From assembly GCA_963674475.2 (NCBI GenBank), contig CAXXFQ010000021.1, positions 106,969-170,968 of the forward strand: a DNA stretch of 64,000 nt, read 5' to 3'. The position numbers and the translations under genes were made by a program. Origin of the DNA: CAXXFQ01 sp963674475. Lineage in GTDB: Bacteria > Planctomycetota > Planctomycetia > Pirellulales > Thermoguttaceae. Under the pieces are notes generated by a model. That model was not told the origin of the DNA. It did not search any database and saw only the letters and a program-made list of their open reading frames with translations. Shown here one piece after another: positions 16,468-26,300 of this stretch (positions are counted from its first letter, which is position 1; every line of letters begins with the position of its first letter).

Positions 16468-19038
16468 ATGAAAGCATTGATCGTCAGCTCCGAAGTCTCT
16501 TCCGAAAATTCGCTTCTCTCGTTGCTCTCCCATTACGGTTGGGGAGGAGAAATCGTCAACGTCTCTGAGGTTTCTGAAAAGCTGCAGTCGGATTCTTATC
16601 GAGCTATTCTCGTTTGCGCCGAATTTTTGCCGGACAAAGGTGTGGAGTTTGCCATTCGGGTTCGGGCACTTCCCCAGGGATGGCAGATTTTGCTTCTGTC
16701 GGTTTGCCAAGGGACAAATTCTGCTTTGGTCGAACGTCTTTTGGCGGTCGGCTATGACGACGTCATTGCGATGCCTTCCCAGAACGATCGTCTCGGTGGG
16801 CGTCTGGCCGGAGCGGAATGTCGCGTGAGGGGGATCGGTTTCATGGGAATGCAGGATAACTCGATTCGAAGTCTCGTCGAGTCATCCGGATCGCTTGCAC
16901 GAGATGTTCCTTACGGGGTTTTTCGCACCACGGTCAAGGGACGTATTTTGGAAGCGAACCGTGCCTTGGCGGAAATGTTTGGCTACGACTGCGAAGAGGA
17001 TTTGCTTGCGTTGGAATTGCCAAAAGACATTTATGTCAATCCCGAAGAGCGAGACCAGTTGTGGACCAATTGGTCGAATTATATTGCAGGGCAAGAACTC
17101 CTCGGTAAGCGGCGAGATGGTACGGAATTCATTATGCGGGTTTATGGTCGAACGATTCGTGACGATCAAGGAAATCCGAAAGAGCTTGAAGGAATTGTTC
17201 AAGACGTGACCGAACAAGTCAAAGCCGAGAATCGATTGCGTCAAACCAACGAGGAGCTGCTTTCGATCTATTCGGGCATGCACGACGGCATTTTGGTTCT
17301 CGATCTTGAATCGGAAATCTTTCTTCGGACCAATCCGGCCATGTCGCGCATTACCGGTTATGATTTAGAAGAATTGCGTAAAATGGGGCCGATGGATCTT
17401 TTTCAAACTGAACCTTCGGTCGATTTACAAGGGCGGTACGAATTGCTCAAAAAGAAGCGAACCATTCAGCGGTCCTCGGTTCCGTTGCGTCACAAAAACG
17501 GCTCGACGATATATTGCGATATGGGAATTTTCCCTTTGATTTCCCACGGACGAGAGTGTCTTGTCGGTTTCTTTCGTAATGTAACGGAAAAGGTGAAGGC
17601 CGAAGAAGCGGTCGCTAAAACGGAAGCGAAATTTTATGCCGTGTTTGAAGAAGCCGCTTTGGGGATGGCGGTGACTGATGAGGACGGAACGATACTTCAA
17701 GTGAATAAAAATCTTACTTCGATGACGAAAAGCTTGTCGTCGAAAAAGTTGATTGGGCGAAAGTATACGGAATTCTTTACTCCCGAAGATGGCGCTGAAA
17801 TTCAGAGTCGGATCGAAGCGTGCATTCGAAAGGGGAAAAAATCGTTGCAGGTGGTCAAGCCGATTTTCGTGAGCAAGGGAAAGTCGTTTTGGGGTCGCGT
17901 TTCGCTTTCCTTCATCCATGAGGAGGGGAAAGTGATCCATGTTGTTGAGGATATTACGGAGCGAAAGGAAGCCCAAGAGGCGTTGGCTGAGTCTGAATCT
18001 TCGTTGCGTCGGGTCTTGAACAATATGCCCGACCGGGTCGTGATGCTCGACCTCGAAGGGACCATCCTCTATTGGAATCACAGTGGGGATCATTTTTCGA
18101 CGAAAGAGGTTGTTGGGAGAAACTTCTTGTCGTTTGTCGAGGAAGAAAGTGTGGCCGCTGTCAGGGAAGCGTTTGAAAAAACGATCCAAATGCAGGCTAA
18201 TCAGTCAGTGAATGCTCGTGATTTTTTGGGGAATTGGTGGTATTGTCGCGGTGTGCCCATTGCGAAAGAGGGCAACGTCGAGAATGTGATGGTTTTTTTG
18301 ACCGACATTACCAAGGAAAAGCACTCGGAAGAGGCTATCCTCGAGGAGCAAGAGCTTTTGCGGAGGTTATTGGAACTTTTGGAAAAAGATCGAGGACTGA
18401 TCGCGTTCGAATTGCACGATGGTTTTTGCCAGCAACTGACCGGCGCGATTCTTCAACTCGAGGCAGCCTCGGAAGCTTTTCGGCAAACGGGCGGTCAGGT
18501 TCCGGAAAGTTATGGACTCGGCATGAAGATGATTCAGGAGAGTATCACTGAAGCGAGACGACTGGTACGAGGGCTTCGGCCGCCGGCGTTGGATGAATAC
18601 GGGATCGTTCCTGCGATCGAACATCTGGCCGACGATTATCGAAAGCCGGATAATATGCAGATCGAACTCTTCGCGGATATGGGGACGCACCGATTGGCTC
18701 AACCTCTGGAAAACGCCATTTTCCGAATGGTCCAAGAGTCGCTCAATAACGTTCAGCAGCACAGCCAAAGCCAACAGGTAGAGATCAGGCTACGTCGCGA
18801 AAAAACCAAAATCGATATCGAGGTTCGAGATTGGGGCGTCGGTTTTGATTTGGCAAAGGTGAAGGCTCAACATTTCGGAATTCGAGGAATTCAAGAGCGT
18901 GCGAGGCTTTTGGGAGGACGTGCCGAGATTGAGAGTGCTCCCGGGAAAGGGACCCGGATTCATGTCGAGTTGCCCGCGATCGAGTCGGTGGCGACAGTCG
19001 AATCGGCAAGCACGCCAAAGGACATCGTTGAAGCCTAG
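16468..19038 (+). CDS. Cytoplasmic multi-PAS sensor histidine kinase (NarL-type)
   Basis: 856 residues with no membrane segments. In order: a receiver-like domain (1-115) whose phospho-acceptor strand reads AILVCAEFLPD, with no Asp at the usual place, so it looks like a pseudo-receiver; four PAS domains starting near residues 148, 271, 393 and 516; a HisKA_3 dimerisation helix with the phospho-acceptor His650 in ELHDGFCQQ; and an HATPase_c domain (NNVQQHSQ, DWGVGFD, GIRGIQERARLLGG). HisKA_3 kinases normally pair with NarL/LuxR-type regulators, but none is adjacent. Placement after superoxide reductase suggests, but does not show, redox or oxygen sensing. The ATG at 16468 with upstream GAGAAAAG is preferred to the TTG at 16411. 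Confidence 0.9.
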   Translation: MKALIVSSEVSSENSLLSLLSHYGWGGEIVNVSEVSEKLQSDSYRAILVCAEFLPDKGVEFAIRVRALPQGWQILLLSVCQGTNSALVERLLAVGYDDVIAMPSQNDRLGGRLAGAECRVRGIGFMGMQDNSIRSLVESSGSLARDVPYGVFRTTVKGRILEANRALAEMFGYDCEEDLLALELPKDIYVNPEERDQLWTNWSNYIAGQELLGKRRDGTEFIMRVYGRTIRDDQGNPKELEGIVQDVTEQVKAENRLRQTNEELLSIYSGMHDGILVLDLESEIFLRTNPAMSRITGYDLEELRKMGPMDLFQTEPSVDLQGRYELLKKKRTIQRSSVPLRHKNGSTIYCDMGIFPLISHGRECLVGFFRNVTEKVKAEEAVAKTEAKFYAVFEEAALGMAVTDEDGTILQVNKNLTSMTKSLSSKKLIGRKYTEFFTPEDGAEIQSRIEACIRKGKKSLQVVKPIFVSKGKSFWGRVSLSFIHEEGKVIHVVEDITERKEAQEALAESESSLRRVLNNMPDRVVMLDLEGTILYWNHSGDHFSTKEVVGRNFLSFVEEESVAAVREAFEKTIQMQANQSVNARDFLGNWWYCRGVPIAKEGNVENVMVFLTDITKEKHSEEAILEEQELLRRLLELLEKDRGLIAFELHDGFCQQLTGAILQLEAASEAFRQTGGQVPESYGLGMKMIQESITEARRLVRGLRPPALDEYGIVPAIEHLADDYRKPDNMQIELFADMGTHRLAQPLENAIFRMVQESLNNVQQHSQSQQVEIRLRREKTKIDIEVRDWGVGFDLAKVKAQHFGIRGIQERARLLGGRAEIESAPGKGTRIHVELPAIESVATVESASTPKDIVEA

Positions 19039-19069
19039 GCTGTGTCCGAAAAATCTAGAACCGATCCCA

Positions 19070-19104
19070 AGAGCTGGTTCCAATTGGTAACCGGCTCTTT
19101 TTTT
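19070..19104 (+). terminator. Terminator after the histidine kinase gene
   Basis: AGAGCTGGTT pairs with AACCGGCTCT (one G-U pair) around a 9-base loop, followed by a run of seven T. Confidence 0.85.
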
Positions 19105-19129
19105 GCCTCACTTTAATTGCTGGAGCGAG

Positions 19130-19270
19130 TTTCAGTTGAGGGTAGCGTCACAAGGAGGCGGCGGGAGAGTTTCCCTGGTTGCGGTAAGTCAAGGTTTTGC
19201 GGCTATTTTAAATTTTTCATTTCCTTTTGAGGCTGCATGGAAACCGGTGCGCTTACGTGAAATTCGTTGT
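19130..19270 (+). repeat. Dispersed intergenic repeat, copy B
   Basis: Left end TTTCAGTTGAGGGTAGCG, core GGGAGAGTTTCCCTGG followed by TTGCGGTAAGTC, a TTTTTCATTTCC block, GAGGCTGCATGGAA, and right end GTGCGCTTACGTGAAA. The two ends are imperfect inverted repeats of each other. Same orientation as copies A, C and D as written. Confidence 0.7.
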
Positions 19271-19493
19271 AAAAAATACGATTCAATACCATTTTCCCCA
19301 TTTTGGTTTTTCATTTACGATTTTTCGTAAAGTGGAAAACCGTCGTTCCTTGGTTGATTGACCGGACATGGAGGGGGCGTTACCTTCGAGTAAGAAGGCA
19401 ATGTCAGCAGCTCCTGTCAACTTGCAACTTTTGTTCAAGTCGTCACGAGAAACGGACTCAAGTCACGCTTAAAAAACAAGGAGGAATTCGAGT

Positions 19494-20321
19494 ATGGGTA
19501 ACGTCTATGTAGGTCTCAATATGGAAGCGGTCCGGCGGGCCGAAAAGCCGTTTGAGTGGGGCGTCGACAAGGCGGCCGAGTTGGGCTACGAGTATGTCGA
19601 ACCGATGGTTCATTGGGGCCGCGAGCTGATGAGCGAGGCCGGGTACTATCACACCGTCTCGATGCTGGACGATCCGCTTCGAATTCGCCGCGCGGCGGAA
19701 AAAGCCGGGGTGAAAGTTTCCGGGCTCCAGGCGCACGGGCCACTCGGTCGCCCCGAGGTTCACGGTGAATATCTCAAACAGGCGATCCGTTACGCAGCCG
19801 AGTGTGGCGCCAATGTCGTCAGCACCGACGAAGGGATTAAAGCCCCTTGGACCACCGAAGAAGAGGATATGGTCCTGATTCGATACACCCTTTACGAAGC
19901 GGCCCAAATGGCCGAGCCGAGGGGGATCAGTATCGGTCTGGAGTGCCATCAGCAGTACACCAAGACGCCCGAGGGGCTTGACCGGATCTACAACCTGGTC
20001 GATTCGCCTTCGATCGGGATTAACTTCGACACCGGCAACGCCTATCTGGCCGGACAGGACCCGTATACTTGGTTGGAGCGGGTCGCCGACCGGTTGGTCC
20101 ACTTGCATGCCAAGGATATCAGCGTCGAGCATTCCGAGGCCGAACGGGGCAAGGTGGCTGGAACGCCGGTCGGTTGTGCCTGTGGCGATGGCGTTCTTGA
20201 TTGGGCCCGGATCATTGAGATCGTCCGAACCAAAACGCCGCGTGATATCGTCATGTCGGTCGAATGTGGCAGCGTCGAAGAGGCCAAGCGAAGCCTGGAG
20301 CATCTCAATTCGCTTTTGTAA
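19494..20321 (+). CDS. Sugar phosphate isomerase/epimerase-like TIM-barrel protein
   Basis: A 275-residue protein of the xylose isomerase-like (AP endonuclease 2) superfamily. Metal-binding and strand motifs are visible along the barrel: LGYEYVEP, GLECHQQY, INFDTGNAYL, LVHLHAKDI and VECGS. These give the usual set of Glu, His and Asp ligands for a divalent metal. No signal peptide is seen. Such proteins act on keto or aldo sugars or inositol derivatives; the substrate cannot be read from the sequence. It has a strong ribosome binding site and a strong terminator and stands alone. Confidence 0.85.
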   Translation: MGNVYVGLNMEAVRRAEKPFEWGVDKAAELGYEYVEPMVHWGRELMSEAGYYHTVSMLDDPLRIRRAAEKAGVKVSGLQAHGPLGRPEVHGEYLKQAIRYAAECGANVVSTDEGIKAPWTTEEEDMVLIRYTLYEAAQMAEPRGISIGLECHQQYTKTPEGLDRIYNLVDSPSIGINFDTGNAYLAGQDPYTWLERVADRLVHLHAKDISVEHSEAERGKVAGTPVGCACGDGVLDWARIIEIVRTKTPRDIVMSVECGSVEEAKRSLEHLNSLL

Positions 20322-20389
20322 ATGAAACGAACTCTCGTTGAGGTTCGTGCTTGGCAGACTCTTGTGCAACGTCGATTGTACGTCCAGCG

Positions 20390-20421
20390 AAAACGGGCGA
20401 GATTAGGTTCTCGCCCGTTTT
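20390..20421 (+). terminator. Symmetrical terminator after the TIM-barrel gene
   Basis: AAAACGGGCGAG (20390-20401) pairs perfectly with CTCGCCCGTTTT (20410-20421) around 8 bases. It can act for the plus-strand gene and also for any minus-strand transcript arriving from the right. Confidence 0.88.
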
Positions 20422-20544
20422 CTAAAAATTTTTTAACGCCTTCGCATTCTTCCGTTTCAAGAAACGTTCCATGTCGGGGTACGTCTCCTCCGCCGCCTCT
20501 TCCCTTGCGATCTCGCGCAGCCGACTAGGCAACCTCGTCCCCAT
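20422..20544 (-). CDS. Possible 40-residue basic peptide
   Basis: A short frame with protein-like composition: alternating charged residues (LREIAREEAAEE), then TYPDMERFLKRKNAKALKNF to the stop. The stop codon abuts a strong terminator hairpin, as expected for a real 3' end. Against it, there is no clear ribosome binding site before the ATG, and the frame stays open further upstream, so the true start may differ. I do not recognise a family. It may be the surviving end of a longer gene. Confidence 0.3.
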   Translation of the reverse strand: MGTRLPSRLREIAREEAAEETYPDMERFLKRKNAKALKNF

Positions 20545-20725
20545 CTTGCTTCGACAAATACCCGCGAAGGTTTTACTTCTTGTGGACCATGCAACGCTGG
20601 ACGACCGTGTGCGATGATCCGTCCTGCCAAATTGCGGCCGCGCTCGCTCGTCAATCCTATTGGACGTCCGTTCCGCCAGAATTCCCTTCGTATTACGTGA
20701 CGGTATGGCTTTTGCAATCGCCCAT

Positions 20726-20763
20726 AAAAAAATCCATGCCGATCTATATGACAGGCATGGATT
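20726..20763 (-). terminator. Terminator after the small basic protein gene
   Basis: AATCCATGCC (20731-20740) pairs with GGCATGGATT (20753-20762). On the minus strand the stem is followed by a run of T. It lies about 35 bases beyond the stop codon at 20797. Confidence 0.85.
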
Positions 20764-20796
20764 TGGGAATGGCCAAGAAAAAAGGGAGCGAAGCCG

Positions 20797-21009
20797 TTAA
20801 GCTTTGTCTTCGTCTCCTTCTTCTTCCTTCTTCTTTTTCTTCTTTTTCATCGACATCTTGTAGACGCGAACTTTGTCCAGTCCGAGCGGGCTATCGCCTT
20901 CTTGCCAGCGGTCCGACGCTTTGAGTCGTTCAATTCGTTCGGCTCGGGTCAGGACACTCCTTGCCCTAACGAGTCCGGCTCGTACTTTGAGACTTTTGTC
21001 GATTGTCAT
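20797..21009 (-). CDS. Small basic protein with C-terminal lysine run (TIGR04137-like)
   Basis: 70 residues: a conserved N-terminal block (MTIDKSLKVRAGLVRARSVL), an ERIERLKASDRW segment, GDSPLGLDKVRVYKMSM, then seven consecutive Lys and an acidic tail (EEEGDED). From memory this matches a small basic protein family found across Planctomycetes, Verrucomicrobia and Chlamydiae. It has no enzymatic motif, and its charge suggests RNA or ribosome association. The expression signals are strong: a near-consensus promoter, GGAG before the ATG and a clean terminator, consistent with an abundant protein. Confidence 0.85.
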   Translation of the reverse strand: MTIDKSLKVRAGLVRARSVLTRAERIERLKASDRWQEGDSPLGLDKVRVYKMSMKKKKKKKEEEGDEDKA

Positions 21010-21103
21010 CGATTTTTCTCCAAGAATAAATCCAAACGGTGTATCCTATTGTCAGCCGGCGTTTAATCCTTGCCGACGAAAGGGCAATTCCAATAAACCA
21101 CCC

Positions 21104-21132
21104 AGTATACTCGTGCACGGGCGGTGTGACAA
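21104..21132 (-). promoter_or_regulatory. Strong sigma-70-like promoter of the small basic protein
   Basis: On the minus strand: TTGTCA (21132-21127, 5 of 6), a spacer of exactly 17 bases, and TATACT (21109-21104, 5 of 6). The start would be near 21097, about 88 bases before the ATG. Confidence 0.65.
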
Positions 21133-21297
21133 GCATGGTATCGGGTCAAAAAGGGAGATTTGTTGCGGATAAATCGTTCCGAGATCAATCGATTTGGCCC
21201 CATTTTGCCCCAAATAGCCGGTTTTCCACAGTAGCTTTCCCTGTATAGTCCCTCTGGCGGTATGGTATTATCCAGTAGAGGGGTTTATGGGGTTGTC

Positions 21298-21806
21298 TTA
21301 CTCGGAAAGGGTCTCTTGAAACGCCCGGTTCTTTTTTTCGATCTTTTCGACCAACTGAACTTTGAAGTCGGCCAACGCTTTTTGGATTTTTTCGTCGGCG
21401 ACCCCGAGGATCTGGACGGCCAGCAATCCGGCGTTCCGCGGGCCACCCATGCCCACCCCGACCGTCGCGACCGGGACGTCGCCGGGCATCTGGACGGTGG
21501 CCAGAAGGGAATCCATGCCCCCTTGAAGAGCGGTCGGGACCGGAATCCCGATCACCGGCAGCGTGGTGTGCGAGGCGACGACCCGGCCAAGTGGGCGGCC
21601 CCCCCTGCGGCGGCGATGATCACCTGCAACCCACGGTTACGAGCCGATTTGGCGTACTGTTCGACCACTCCGGGCGTCCGGTGCGCGCTCATGACGTTGA
21701 CTTCGTAGGGGACGCTGAACTGGTCCAAGGCGGCGGCAACGGCGTTGATTTTTGGCCAATCGCTATCGCTTCCCATGACGATTCCCACTCGCGGTTTTTC
21801 CGACAT
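21298..21806 (-). pseudogene. purE: N5-carboxyaminoimidazole ribonucleotide mutase, frameshifted
   Basis: PurE converts N5-CAIR to CAIR in purine synthesis. The first part (from ATG 21806, AGGAG upstream) shows RVGIVMGSDSDWP and SAHRTP, and reads through AAAGGAAHLAG. The frame then breaks. The second part continues in another frame with PVIGIPVPTALQGGMDSLLATVQMP, which is the normal continuation. The expected link, VVASHTTL, is restored by adding one G to the minus-strand run GGCCGGGTCG (near 21583-21586). So one base is missing relative to an intact gene. Everything else is conserved up to the C-terminus. Because purE is needed for purine synthesis and the break lies in a G-run, a sequencing or assembly error is more likely than true loss. 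Confidence 0.85.
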
Positions 21807-21958
21807 CAGCTCTGCACTCCTCTTGGTTACCGAAGACGCGTTTGAGTAAAAAAAGGCACTATTGATGTTTGTCTTGTCAATGAGCCTTGGCGCAAGCGTT
21901 TTAGCAAAATTTCTCAGCCCCCCCGTTGGTAGGCCTCGGTTCATTAACTAGGCAAAGC

Positions 21959-23065
21959 TCAATAGGACCAAGGAGAATAATCCATGGTGAACGTTTCGGC
22001 AACCGCTTGGTTGGTGATTTTTCGTTCGTGCAGGTTGATCGCCGAGACGATGGGCGGGAAACGTTTGGCCGCCTCCTGAAGGCCGTGGTCGGCGATACGC
22101 AGTGCCCAGGGAAGCGTCACGTTGCATAACGCGAAGGTACTGGTCCGTGCGACCGCGCCGGGCATGTTGGCGACACAATAATGGATGACCTCGTCGACAA
22201 GGAAAGTCGGTTCGCTGTGGGTGGTCGGATGGGTCGTTTCGATGCAGCCCCCTTGATCGACCGCGACGTCGACGATCACGCTGCCCGGTTTCATTAGGGC
22301 AAGATCCGACCTCTCGATCAATCGGGGCGTTTTGGCTCCAGGTAAAAGAACCGCTCCAATAACCAAGTCGGCTTGTCCCAAAAAGCGTCGGATCGAGTGA
22401 CGGTCACTGAAGATGACCTTGACGTTCGGCTGCATGACATCGTGAAGGTAGCGAAGCCGGTCCATGTTGACGTCGAGGATGGCCACGTCCGCTCCCATGC
22501 CCGAGGCGATTTTTGCGGCGTTGGCGCCGACCACTCCACCGCCGAGGATCATAACCTTGGCCGGCTCGACACCGGGAACCCCTCCTAAAAGAATCCCGCG
22601 TCCCCCTTGAGGTCGTTCGAGGTGTTTTGCCCCTTCTTGAACGCTCATCCGTCCGGCAATCTCGCTCATCGGAACGAGCAAGGGAAGTTGTCCATTCTCA
22701 TCTTCGAGCGTTTCGTACGCCACGGCCGTGACGCCGGATTCGAGGACCCGTTCGGTCAGTTCGCGATCAGACGCAAAGTGAAAGTAAGTAAAGACAATCT
22801 GTCCTTCATGCAACATCGCGCATTCGGACCGTTGTGGCTCTTTGACTTTGAGGATTAACTCGGCGCGTTCGAAAATTTCGGCCGGTTTATCGACGATCGC
22901 AGCGCCCTGTTTTTGGTAATCCTCGTTCGTCAAGCCGGAGCCGAGCCCCGCGTCGTTTTGGACGAGGACTTGGTGGCCCAAACGGGTCAATTCTTCCACG
23001 CCGACCGGCAGCAGACTTACTCGATATTCATCACGCTTGATTTCTTTAGGAACGCCGATAATCAT
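21959..23065 (-). CDS. ald: Alanine dehydrogenase
   Basis: NAD-dependent oxidative deamination of L-alanine to pyruvate and ammonia, or the reverse. 368 residues, the family's normal length. Motifs: MIIGVPKEIKRDEYRVSL at the start; Lys in LKVKEPQ; MSEIAGRMSVQEGA; the NAD-binding glycine loop VMILGGGVVGANAAK; acidic ribose-binding Asp in AILDVNMDRL; the catalytic region DVAVDQGGCIETT; and YCVANMPGAV. I start at the ATG giving MIIGVPKE, the usual N-terminus. A GTG four codons upstream is possible. It lies upstream of purE on the same strand, with 152 bases between them, so cotranscription is possible. Confidence 0.93.
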   Translation of the reverse strand: MIIGVPKEIKRDEYRVSLLPVGVEELTRLGHQVLVQNDAGLGSGLTNEDYQKQGAAIVDKPAEIFERAELILKVKEPQRSECAMLHEGQIVFTYFHFASDRELTERVLESGVTAVAYETLEDENGQLPLLVPMSEIAGRMSVQEGAKHLERPQGGRGILLGGVPGVEPAKVMILGGGVVGANAAKIASGMGADVAILDVNMDRLRYLHDVMQPNVKVIFSDRHSIRRFLGQADLVIGAVLLPGAKTPRLIERSDLALMKPGSVIVDVAVDQGGCIETTHPTTHSEPTFLVDEVIHYCVANMPGAVARTSTFALCNVTLPWALRIADHGLQEAAKRFPPIVSAINLHERKITNQAVAETFTMDYSPWSY

Positions 23066-23397
23066 TGGTCTTGCCACTTGAGGAAACGGAATTGTTTGTA
23101 GGGGGTATTACTTTTGCTTCGGCAGAATGACGTCGGGAGAATAATCCCTTTTTTCAAACGGTTTGGCGTCATCGTTGGGGGACAAAGCTTCCCCTTTGCC
23201 GGTGGTAACCTATAATAGATGGATAGATTATGCCCCCTTCACCTCCTCCGGCAGGAGTCGGGTTTTTCTGGTTCGAAAATACCGATGGTAATGGTTGGGA
23301 AATATTTTACGCTTGTTGGTCGATCGCGTCTATGCCCCCTAAAGTTCCAATTTTTTTGGGGCGGCTTTCGATGGACGCGTGAACGAGAGAGACGCTC
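23066..23397. other. Divergent intergenic region, ald and CHAT-like gene
   Basis: 332 bases with no gene. I see no convincing promoter pair or repeat here. Confidence 0.4.
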
Positions 23398-26300
23398 ATG
23401 TATCGATTGATTCGGTCTTGGAAGACGTGGCTACTTGGCTTTGCCCCCTTGCTGGCGGTGATGACGATCTTTTGCGAGGCAAGCCCGGCCCAGTTCGGCG
23501 GACGCGGTATCCCTTCGGCCCGCTACGGCGCGACGTTTGGCCCCTACTATGACGCCGAGCTTTTGGACGCGTTGAAATCGTTTCAATCGGAGTGCCGAGG
23601 CGGAATCAAAACGGCCGAGTCGCGTTGGATCGATTCGATCTGTTATTACACGATGATCGGCGAGTGCTACTATCGTTTGGGCCGCTTTCCTGAAGCGTTG
23701 GAAAGCTACAATTCGGCCATGACGCTGTACCTGCGTTTTTCGAACTGGATGACTCGGGTTCGCTTTCCGGCCACGATTCGTCCGGCGCAAATCACCCGAG
23801 GAAAACGGTGGGTGACTTGGGGAAGTTCGACTCGAAAAGTGGTGCCCGGCAATTTTTCCAGCTCCTATTTGATGAGCCAGGGGAAGGTTGATCAGTATCA
23901 AACCTATAAAAAAGGGGGAGTGGCCGATCCGGCGATGCTGTTCGGCGTCGATGCGATCGAGGTCGTTCGATGTACCACCCTGGCGATGCGTCGTCGCATG
24001 GAACTTTTGGGACCGGTAGGGCCCCATGATCGGCTTACCGGCGAAATCCTGACGACCGCGGCGCGACGACTCGGACTGCCGAACCATTGGACCGAGTGCT
24101 GGATCGACGTCCAGTTGGGTTTGGCCCAGTTGGCTGCCGGTAAAGAAAAACAGGCGAAGGTGACCCTCGAAAAATCGCTCGCCGCCGCGGGACAGTTCGA
24201 CCATCCGCTTTCGGCGGTCGCCCTGTTCGAGCTGGGACGCATGGCGCTTCGGGAAGGGGATTATAAACGGGCCAGTTATTGGTTTGCCGAAACGACCTAT
24301 TCGGCCGCCTTTTTCGGCGACATCGATCTCGTCGAAGAGGGGTTTCGTTACGCGACGCTCGTCTCGTTTTTGAGTAATCAAAAAGGGGATTTTAAGCCGT
24401 TGGCCGAAGGGCTTCGGTGGGCACGCATCAATAAGTACCGCCGGTTGGAAGTCTCGCTTTCGTTGCTTTTGGCTGAAACGCAGACCCGGCTTCGCCATCC
24501 CAAGGAAGCGGACGGGTTTTTAAAACAGGCGGCCGGTTGGTTGAGTCGCCGAGACACTCAAGACGTTCGTTTGGGCGCTCAGTGGGCCTATCTGACGGCG
24601 ATTAGTCGTTTTCAGACCGGCAATCTGGCGGCGGGAAACGACGCGTTTGCCGAGGCGATGAATTTGATGCGTGGCGGCTCGCTTTGGCTTTTTCATATCG
24701 GACTGGTCGACGGGCGCTATCGTGACAACAGTCTTACGGCGCGAGCGTCGGCCGAACTTTTTGCCCGAGTGCTTCGCGACCCGCGACCGGACGATTGGAC
24801 CTTGCGCCCGATGGAAACGATGGCCGTCTTGACCACGCCGCATCCGTTGCCTTACGAAGATTGGTACCAATGTGTCTTGAAACGGAACCAGACGGAAGTC
24901 GCTCTTGAAGTGGGCGATCGGCTCCGGCGTCATCGGTTCTTTTCGACGTTGCCGTTTGGAGGACGTGTCGTATCGTTGCGTCATATTCTGGAAACCGATC
25001 CACGTTGGCTGAACGAGTCGGACCGTTTGACTCGGCAAGATTTGTTGACGCAATATCCGCGGTATGAAAAATTACAGAAACCCGCACAGGCGTTACAGCA
25101 AGATCTGAGGCGAAATCCGCTCAATCTGCAAGAGGGCGCACCGGGGACTGAACTGAAACGGCGGATCAACGATTTGGCCAATTTGTCTGCCGAGCAAGAG
25201 CTGGTTTTACGCGAGATCGCCCTGGCGCGAAATCCGGCCGGACTGGTTTTTCCGCCCCTTTTGACGACCGAAGAGGTTCAGCGGCGTTTGCCCGAAGGAC
25301 ACGCCCTGTTGGCTTTTGTTCAAGCCGCCGGGAAGTTGGACGCCTATCTGTTGAATCGAAAGCAGTACACCCAGTGGACGATTCACTCGCCCGAGGCGGT
25401 TTTCAAGCCGTTGGTCGCCCTGTTGCGTGAGATGGGGCATTACGAAGCGAATGTCGAATTGTCGGCCGACGATCTTGCGAAAACGAAATGGAAAAAGGCG
25501 GCTGAAGAAACGCTCAACGCGATTCTGGTTGGGTCGAAAGCCGACTTTGCGACCGATTTCAAACAGCTGATCATCGTTCCCGACGGTTTCCTTTGGTACG
25601 TCCCGTTCGAGGCGCTTCAGATTCGATCTCACGGGAAGGCCGAATCGATGATTGAACGGTTTGAAATCCGTTACGCCCCGACGGTCGGTCTGGCGGTCGA
25701 CGAACGGCGGTCTCGACGACTCGATGGTCGAACCGGTGCCGTACTCGGAAGGCTTTTCCCTCGGGATAATCCGTCGGTGGCCCAAAACGCTTTTGACACC
25801 TTGACCGAAGTCTTGCCGAAAACCGTGGCGATCCAAACGCCGCTTGCCGTGCCGCCGTCGGTCTTTCGGACCTGTTTCGATCGGCTGCTGGTTTTCGACG
25901 ATATCGCGGCCGACCGGGCTCACCCTTATGCGTGGCAGTTGCTCCCGGCAACACGGGTCCGATACGGTGCCGCCTTGGCCGACTGGCTCGAATTGCCGAT
26001 CGGGGCCCCGCAGACATTGGTCTTGCCCGGTTTCCATACGGCGGCCGAAAACAGCCTGAAAAAGATCCGACCGTCCGCGGCCGGGGAAGAGATGTTCTTG
26101 TCGCTTTGCGGACTCATGTCGGGCGGGACGCGAACGATCCTTATCAGCCGCTGGCGAGCGGGAGGGGCCACCTCCTACACCCGGATTCGCGAGTTCGTCC
26201 AGGAACTGCCGCACACCACGCCTCCGGCCGCCTGGCAACGGGCCGTGCTGGTGACCCAATCGGCCGAACTCGATCCGGAGGCCGAACCGCGTCTGAAGGT

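Larger units (their letters stand above)
19039..19493. other. Intergenic region with terminator and dispersed repeat copy B
   Basis: It holds the kinase terminator (19070-19104), repeat copy B (19130-19270) and an AT-rich stretch. There is no gene. The ribosome binding site of the next gene (AAGGAGGA) lies at its end. Confidence 0.5.
20322..20796. other. Intergenic region between two terminators
   Basis: Bounded by strong hairpins at 20390-20421 and 20726-20763. Between them the minus strand holds one short, protein-like frame (20422-20544, listed separately). An 86-codon frame at 20457-20717 on the same strand looks random. I recognise no RNA gene. Confidence 0.45.

Noticed and set aside
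20457..20717. 86-codon minus-strand frame
   Set aside because: Arginine run and random composition; overlaps a more protein-like short frame in another phase.
21959..23065. Possible transhydrogenase alpha subunit instead of alanine dehydrogenase
   Set aside because: The length, the MIIGVPKEIK opening and the MSEIAGRMSVQEGA and YCVANMPGAV motifs fit Ald.
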